A stretch of DNA of 64,000 bases from Pelagibius litoralis (GTDB lineage: Bacteria > Pseudomonadota > Alphaproteobacteria > Kiloniellales > Kiloniellaceae). The DNA lies in assembly GCF_011683915.1 (NCBI RefSeq), contig NZ_JAAQPH010000011.1, positions 1 to 64,000 of the forward strand, written 5' to 3'. Position 1 is the stretch's first letter; each line of letters starts with the position of its first letter. This document shows, piece after piece, positions 53,804 to 62,800 of this stretch. Made by a program: the position numbers and the translations under genes. Under the pieces are notes generated by a model that saw only the letters and a program-made list of their open reading frames with translations, did not search any database and was not told where the DNA came from.

Positions 53804-56800
53804 ATGACGGACGACCTCAGCCGCGGCGACGAGGGTCTGGACGATACTTTGGCCGAGTCCGTTGAGAGCAGTCATGTCGCCAGCAGTGACGGTAGCAGCA
53901 AACTGACCGGTCAAGCTGCGGATGTCTTGATCATTTCGCGTGGTTCACCCGGACAGATTGTTGAGATTCAGGCCGTGGCCGGCCAGGTTTATGACCTGAC
54001 TTTTCCGCCGGGCGATGCGCAGGTTCGGGTCGACGGGGCCGACTTCATCCTGACCTTCGATGACAATGGCGACGGCACGCCCGACAGCCAGATCGTCTTC
54101 CTCGATTTGGTGACGCTGGCCGACAGCGGCGACGCGCCCAGCTTCACGGTTGGCGGTATAGAGATCGCTGCGGACGTATTGATCAGCCAGGCTTTGGCGT
54201 TGGCGGAGAGCGGCGACACCAACCTGGAGACGGCGGCCGGCCAGGGCGCCCAGGGTGGCGGCGCGACGGCCTACAACGACGACCTGGGTGAGACCATCGA
54301 TCTGCTGACCGCGTCGGCGGACCCGCTTGGGGGGACCGAGCTCGAATTCGGCCTGGCCGGGACTGAGGCCGATGCCATCGAACTGGCTTTGAACGACGAA
54401 GCGGCGCCGGAGATTGCGTTGCCGTTGCCGCTGATCAACGAGATCGGCGTCTCCGCGACACTGCGCGTTCCCGATCTGCCGGATACGGTGGAGCCGGATC
54501 CGGCCAATGCGCCCCAGGCTGCCGACGCCGCCCCGCAACTGGCCCAGGCATACAACTTCATCGAAGTGGTGAACAACGGCGCCGCCGGGGTTTTCCCGGA
54601 AAACCTTGTGGTCGAGATCCTCAATCCCGCCGGCGAGACGATCGTTTTCGAGGTGCCCGGCGGTATCACCGTCCCGGCCGGCGGATTTGTGGTTCTCTAT
54701 CAGCTTGCTGGTGACAGCCTCGCTGACGGTCTTGAAACCGTTATGCTGCGGGTCTTCGATGCCGAGGGCAATGTGATCGGCGGCCAGGACGTCGAGGCTC
54801 AGGCATTTTGGAACCTGGGCGACGATACCAGCGATCCGGTTGCGGTGAACCTGGTGTCGACCGAAGACGGCGTCACGGGTTCGCTCGACACCTTTGCGGC
54901 CAATGTCTCCCAGGAAGACCTGGACGGCCTGACTGACCCGGATTTCACCGGTACGCCGGATGGATTCGGCTCCCCGCTGCTGAATCTGAGCTTTGAGACC
55001 TTCAACGGCCGTTTTACCGAGGGTCACCCCATCTTCTCGCGGGTCGATACCACCGACAGCGACGGCCCGGGCGACTGGACCACCAGCACGATCCCCACCG
55101 ACGGGGCCCTCAACGACACTGATGACGATCAGACGGACGATGATGCCAATGCCAAGGATCCGCTGAACGACGATCTGAATCCGGGCCAGGACAACCCCGA
55201 TCCGCTGGCCGGTCAGAATTTCCTGCAGGCGGCCGATCCCCAGGGTGAGCTGCTTGAGGGCGGCGGCGGACCTGATTTCCTGCTCGGCGCCGGGGGCGGG
55301 GATTCGCTCTACGGCGGCTCGCAGGCGCTGCGCGGACAGCAGGGCGACAAGGCACAGAACCAGTTTCAGCAGATTCTCGATTCCTCGGTGCTCGGTGGCG
55401 CGGATAGCGCGGACCTTACCCATGACCCCCTGTTCAGCGATCACAACGATTTCCTCTTCGGCGAAGCCGGTGATGACGCGCTCTATGGCGGTGCCGGTGG
55501 CGACTACCTGATCGGTGGCCAGGGCAACGATTCCCTGGAGGGCGGCAGCGGCGACGACGAGATCTACGGCGACGGTTCGGAAGAGATCGCCGGCCTGCCG
55601 GACGACGACCCCGACCACGCCGGCAATGACGTCATTGCCGGCGATGCGCTGAACAATGTGACCGCCATTCCCGGTAGTGCCGGCGAGTCCGATGCGGCGG
55701 CCATTGCGGTGCTGGGCGGCAACGACACCGTCGTCGCCGGCAATGGCGATGACGCGGTGTCCGGCGACGCTATGGCCGCCGATTCCGAAAGCGCCCAGGC
55801 TGTCAGTTATTCCGATAACAGCGTTGTCCGGCTGCTGGACGGTACGGGCGAGACAGACCGCGGTTTCGCCAACGATTCCCTCGTTGGCGGCGCCGGTAAC
55901 GACAGGATTGCCGGCGATGCGGCGGCGATCGTTACCGGAGAAGGATCGTCCGGTACGGCGGAGGCGACGGCCCATAATCTCGGTTTGCAGGGCGGCGAGA
56001 GCACGGCATCGACCGGCATCGACACGATCGACGGCGGGGACGGCGATGACCTGATTGCCGGCGAGGCGCTGGCGGACGCAAGTGCCGGGGGCGATACCTC
56101 TTCGGCGACGGCCATTAGTCAGAACCGCAGCGACCGCGCGGAGGCCGCGGCCGGCAATGATGTGATCGACGGCGGCACCGGCAAGGACACCATCGCCGGC
56201 GAGGCTCTGGCCCGGGGCGACAGCGCCACGGCGACGGCTGACAACACGGCCGGCGGCGCTGGTTCGGCGGGCAACGACACCCTCACGTCGGGGGATAGCG
56301 CCGATGCGCTTTCCGGCGATTCTTTGGCCATTGGTGTAACCGGTGCCATTGCGCAGACCATTAACCTTGCCGACACCTCGGGCGAGGCAGGCGGCGACTC
56401 CCTCCTCGCCGGTGGCGGCGACAACCAGGTCGCTGGTGATGCTCAGGCGACCTCCTCTGCCGGGTCAGCCGAAGCCTATGGCAACAATGTTGCATCCGGC
56501 GGCGGCGATGCCGGTCTGGACCAAATCGAATCAGGAGACGGCGAGGACACGGTTTCCGGCGACGCTCAGGCGATCTCCGACGGCAGCGCCACGGCCTATG
56601 GCAGCAATGCGGCGTTTGTCGGCAGTGACGCGGGTCGAGACAGGATTGTCGCGGATGACGGCGGCGATGGCATCTCCGGCGGGGCGCAGGCGATCGGCGC
56701 GACCTCGGCCAATGCCCGGCAGGTAAACACCGCGAGCGGTGTGGACAGCGATGCCGACAACGACAGCATCGAGGTTGGCGGCGGCAGCAACGCTCTGGCG

Positions 56801-59800
56801 GGTGATGTTCAGGCTGTTTCCGCCGCCGGGTCGGCTGACGCCGAGGGCAGTAATACTGCCGGTGACGGTGGTGACGCTGGCCGTGATTTCATCAATGTGG
56901 CCGTCGGCGGCGGTACCATCTCCGGCGACGCCCAGGCGATCGGCGCGACTTCGGCCAATGCCCGGCAGGTCAACACCGCAGATGGCAGCGACAGCCGTGC
57001 CGGTAGCGATTCGGTTTTTGTGGGTGCCGATTTTGTGAGTGCCGAGGCCAGTGTGATTGCCGGCGACGCCCAGGCGATCTCCTCCGGCGGCGCGGCCGAG
57101 GCCTACGGCAACAATGTCGGCTCCGGCGGCGGTCGCGAGGCGGGTGAGGACAACATCTTTGGCGGCGATGCTGCCGATACGATATCCGGCGGCGCCCAGG
57201 CGATCGGCGCGACCGTGGCAGATGCCGAGCAGGTCAATGCGGCGAGCGGTGGGGCCGAGGCCGGCAACGACGGTCTCAATGCCGGCGTGGGCGACAACGT
57301 GGTAGCCGGCGAGGCCCAGGCTCTTTCGGATGGCACGGCCACGGCAACCGCCAGCAACACCGCCAGCGGCGACGGCATGGCGGGCAACGATCGTGTCTTT
57401 GCCGGGTTCGACATCGACAGTCCGGCCAGTCCCGGCAGGGGCGCCAATCTGGTGGCGGGCGAGGCCCAGGCGATTTCCGATGGGACGGCCACGGCGAGCG
57501 GCAGCAACGCCGCCACCGTAGGCGCGTCTGCGGGCGACGACACGATCAACACGGCCGGCGGTGCCGATACTGTCTCCGGCGGGGCGCAGGCGATCGGCGA
57601 GACCGGCGCCACGGCGACGCAGGCCAACGAAGCGACCGGTCTCGGCGCGACGGCGGGCAACGATACCATCGCCTCCGACTTTGCGGGTGGCGGCACGGGC
57701 GATGACGTGGCCGGCGATGCCTGGGCGAAGGCCGACAACGAGAACGAAGGCGACATCCTGGCCGAGGTCGACAACACGGCGGCGACCGGCGGTTCGGCGG
57801 GCGATGACTCCATCGACGCCGGCGAAGGCAACAACCGGGTTTCCGGTGAAGCCACGGCCGACGGCCCGGGTGCCGAGGCCAATGTGGAGAACACCGCGAC
57901 GGGCGACGACTCCGTGAATGGCGCGACCGCCGGTAATGACAACATCGTCACCGGCAGCGGCAACGACACCGTCTCCGGCGGCGCCCTGGCGGCCGGTGCG
58001 ATGGCGCTCGCCACCATCATCAACAAGGCAGCGGCTTCCCTCGGCCTGGCGTCTGCCGGCAACGATACGATTGCGGTCGGTGACGGCGCCGACAAGGTCG
58101 CGGGCGATGCCCTGGCGACGGGTGACGATGCTGTCGCGACCGTGAACAACGATGCCGATGCCACCGGTGATGCCGGGGTCGCGGCCCAGGCGGGCAACGA
58201 CTCGATCACCGCCAGCAGCGGTTCCGCCGGCGAGGTGATTGCCGGTGATGCGGCAAGCATCAGCACCGACGGCGGCAAGGCCACGGTCGAGAACAACGCG
58301 ACGGTTGCCGACGGCAACACCGGTAGGGCGACCGCCGGTAACGACACCATCAATGCCGGTGGCGGCGGCGACACCATCTCCGGCGGTGCGCTGGCGGTGG
58401 GTGAGAACACCCTGGCCCAGGCCGACAACACGGCCACCGTGGGCAGCGGCGGCCGGGCTGAAGCCGGTAACGACAGCATCGATGCCGGCGGCGGCGCCAA
58501 CCTTGTGGCCGGCGATGCGGCGGCGACCGGCGCCGGCGGCAGGGCCATGGTGACCAACAAGGCCGAGACGGGCCTGGGCGTGGCGTTCGCCGGCAACGAC
58601 ACCATCGTCACCGGCGATGGGACCGATATCCTCTCCGGCGACGCCCTGGCGCGCGGCGATGGCGAAGTCTTTGCCAAGGCGACCAACACCGCAGACGGCG
58701 CCGGCAGCAGCGCCGGCAACGACAGCATCGATGCCGGCGACGGCGACAACCGGGTGTCTGGCGATGCCATGGCCGTGGGTTCTGTTGCCGTTGGTGGTAC
58801 AGCGATGGCGGAGGCGGTTAACAGCGCTACGGCGGCGGGGGCTTCGGCGGGCAATGACGCCATCGTCACGGGCAGCGGCAACGATTCCGTCGCCGGTGAA
58901 GCCCTGGCGGACGACGTCCTGGGCAGCGCGACGGCGACGACCGGCAACTCCGCGGCAGCCGGCGGTTCGGCGGGCAGCGACACCTGGATCGATGCCGGCG
59001 GCAGCAACAGGTTCAGTCTGGACAGTCTGAGTTTCGACAGCGACGGCAATACGGCGACGACCCGCAATACGGCCGACGGCGCCGGGTCCCAGGCGGGTAG
59101 CGACAGCGCCACCATTGGCGGCGACGGCGACAATGCCGGCGCCGGCGACGCGGCGGAGTTTTCTTCCGGTATGGCCGACGCGGTGACCGAAAACACGGCT
59201 GACGCCGTGGGCGCTGAGGCCGGTGACGACAGTATCGTCACCGGTGCTGGCGACGACACCCTCGCCGGCGATTCCCTTGCCGAGGGCAAGGATGCCTCTG
59301 CGCAGACCACTAACCTTGGTGGCGACTACGGCTCTGCCGGCAACGATGTGATCAACGCCGATATCGTATCCGTCAGCGCGGACGAAGCCGGCGGGCCGGC
59401 GACGATTGTGGACGGCGACACCGGTTTTGTGCCCAGCGGTGACGAGGGCGGGGGTGTCGAGCTTCCGGCAGACGGCGACCATGTCGATGTGAACGGCACG
59501 CTGGCGGGTGCCCAGGTCATCGACCGCGCAGGTTTTGGTATCGCAGAGGATCCGAACGTCGATGACGACAGCCTGCCCCGGGTGCGGATCGAAGGTCTGA
59601 TCAACGAGCAGAGCGACACCGACCTTTACCGAATCGACCTGAAAGCCGGGGAGGTCCTTACCCTCGATGTCGATTTTGCCTGGGGCCAGGGCGATGGCGT
59701 CGACCCGCGGATCGCGCTGCTGGATGCCGCCGGCGATGTGGTGTCCGAAAACGACGATTCCGATCTGCCGGTCGATCCGGGTTCGGTGGAATTTGACGAT

Positions 59801-62800
59801 GGCAACTACGACTCCTTTCTGACGTTTACGGTGCCGGCTGACGGCGTTTACTACATAGCCATTCGCGCCTACGATGAAGAGTCCACCGGCGACTATGTGA
59901 TCCAGGCCAGCCTTACAGGCACCGGCTTTGGCGATGATGTTTTGGTCGGCGATTCCGCGGCCCTTGCCGATGTTGCGGAGGGTTCGGCCCGGGCCGAAGC
60001 CGACAACCGGGCGGTTGGTGATGATGGCACGGCCGCCGGAAGCGATGTGATCCGCAGCGGTAATGCGGAAAACGGCGACAAGGTCGCCGGCGAGTCGCTG
60101 GCCCGCGGCTACGATGCCGAAGCCTATGGGGACAACGTGGCCAGCGGCAACGGCAGTGCGGCCGGAAACGACACGCTTACGGCTGGTCTTGGCGATCACA
60201 CGATTTCCGGCGGTACCCTGGCCGAGGGCACGCTGCGGGCCCTGGCGGATACCAGAAACGAAGCTGATTCAGGCGGGCGTTCCGGGTCGGATGTGGTCAC
60301 CACAATCGGCGGCAATGATGTCCTGGCGGGCGACGCTTTGGCGGTATCGACGTCCGGGGCCATAGCGCGGGTCGAAAACACGGCCGCGATCAGCGATTAC
60401 GGCGACGACGCCGCGGCGGGCAACGACACCATCGATGCCGGTGACGGCGCCGACACGGTGGCCGGCGACGCCCTGGCCATCGGTGCGGGCGGCTCTGCGG
60501 TGGCGAACAATAGAGCCTCGGCGAGCGGCGGCCGCGATGCCGACGCCGGCGAGGACAACATCGATACCACGGCGGGCGACACCGGGGATCTGATCGCCGG
60601 TGAGGCCCTCAGCCTGGGCGGCAACGCCACGGCCCTGAATTACGGCGCGGCTTCGGGCGACTTTACCGATGCCGACGCGGGCAATGATGAGATCGACAGC
60701 GGCGACGGCGACGACACCATCTCCGGTGGTGCGGTCACCACGGCGGCCGGCGGCACGGCCACGACCACCAATACCGGTCTGGCCAGCGACGGCGGCGACG
60801 TCGATACCGGTCGCGACAGCATTGACGGTGCCGAAGGCAAAAACCTGGTGGCCGGCGATGCACTGGTGACGAGTGCGGCCGGCGGCAATGCCACCGCATT
60901 GAATACCGGCACTGGTACCAACCACGACGACATCGATGTTGGCCGTGATCGGATCGAGGTCGGCGGCGGAAACGATACGCTGGCCGGCGACGCCCTGACC
61001 AAGGGCAGGGGCGCTACGGCGCTGACCGAGAACCGGGCGACCTCTACGGTCGACAACGCTGCGGCGCAAGGCGATATCGATTCGGGCACCGACAACATCG
61101 AGGCGGACGACGGTGAGAACGTCATCGCCGGTGACTCCGGGGCGCTCGGTGTGAACGGTCTGGCTAAGGTTGTGAACGTCGCTGAGAAGGTGTCCGACAA
61201 TCCGGACGACCTTAGCGATGCGGACGGCGCGGATGCGGGTGACGATAGGATCGGGTCCGGTGGTGACGACGATGTGATTTCAGGTGATGCCCTGGCGACG
61301 GGCGTCGGCGGCCGGACCGAAGTCTCCAGCGAAGCGACGGCCAGCGGGTACGGTCAGAGCCGTGCCGGCGCCGACAGAATCGATGCCGGGGATGGCGGGA
61401 ACGTCGTTGCCGGCGACGGTGGCAGCACCGACGCCGCGGGCGGCAACGCCACGGTGGAAAACAATGCAACTGCCGAGGACGACGGCAACGCCTCGGCCGG
61501 CAGCGATACCATCGAAGCCGGTGACGGCAACGACACCATCTCCGGCGGCGCGCTGGCGGCGGGTATCGCTCTGGCGGCAGTGGATGCGGTGACGGCGGGG
61601 ATCGTCAACACGGCGACGGCGACCGATGAAAACGCGGTGGCTTCGGCCGGAGACGACTCCATCGAGGCCGGCGGCGGCGCCAACACGGTGGCGGGCGACG
61701 CGCTGGCCACCGGCGACTACGGTATTGCCGACGTCAAGAACGACGCCACGGCGACAAACGGGGCCACAGCCACGGCAGGCGACGACACCATCTCGGCTGA
61801 CGACGGCGACGACATCGTTTCCGGTGACGCCCTGGCGACCGGCGACAACGGTGTGGCAACGGCGGTGAATATGGCGTCGGCCAGTTCCACCGCCTCGGCA
61901 GGCAGCGACAGCATCGATGCCGGCGGCGGCGCCAACCTTGTGGCCGGCGATGCGGCGGCGACCGGCGCCGGCGGCAGGGCCATGGTGACCAACAACGCCG
62001 AGACGGGCCTGGGTGTGGCGTTCGCCGGTAACGACACCATCGTCACTGGCGATGGGGCCGATATCCTCTCCGGCGACGCCCTGGCGCGCGGCGATGGCGA
62101 AGCCTTTGCAGCGGCGACCAATACCGCAGACGGTGACGGCAACGGCGCCGGCAACGATTCCATCCTATCTGGCGACGGTGGCGATATCATCGCCGGCGAT
62201 GCTTTGGCGATCAGCGGCGCCGGCGAGGCTTCCGCCACGGCGACAAACACCGCCAGCGCCGGCGGCGTCGCCGGCAGTGACACCATCGAGGCCGGAGGCG
62301 GCAACGACACCATTGCCGGCGATGCGCTGGCGATCGGCGCCAGCGGCACTGCGGTGGTCAACGGTGGCGGTAACGACTCAATCCTGGGCGGTGCCGGCGA
62401 CGATCTGATCGCCGGCGACGTGCTGGCCCTGGGTGGCGCGACGGCGGAACTGAACATCGCCGGCGGCGACGACACGATTTACGGCGGCGCGGGCGACGAC
62501 ACGATCTACGGCGATTCGAACACCCCCGGCGACAGCATCGGCGGCGACGATCTCCTTGACGGCGGCGACGGCAACGATACGATCATCGCCGGCGCCGGCA
62601 CCGATACGATTGCCGGTGACGCCCTGGTGAGGGGCGAAGGCAGCGCTGCGGTGGTGAACAACAGAGCCTCGGCGGGTGCCAACGGCGCGGCCATCGCCGG
62701 CAACGACAGCATCGATGCGACGATAGGTTCCCTGGGCGATCTGATCGCCGGTGAGGCCCTCAGCCTGGGCGGCGACGCAACGGTGGTGAACTACGGCGAG

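Noticed and set aside
53945-62475. Several very long minus-strand open frames (676, 1222, 735 and 494 codons, among others) opposite the giant RTX region
   Set aside because: They are antisense to a continuous 3399-codon plus-strand frame with RTX and PPC motifs. Repetitive GC-rich coding sequence commonly leaves opposite frames open, and their translations look like no family.
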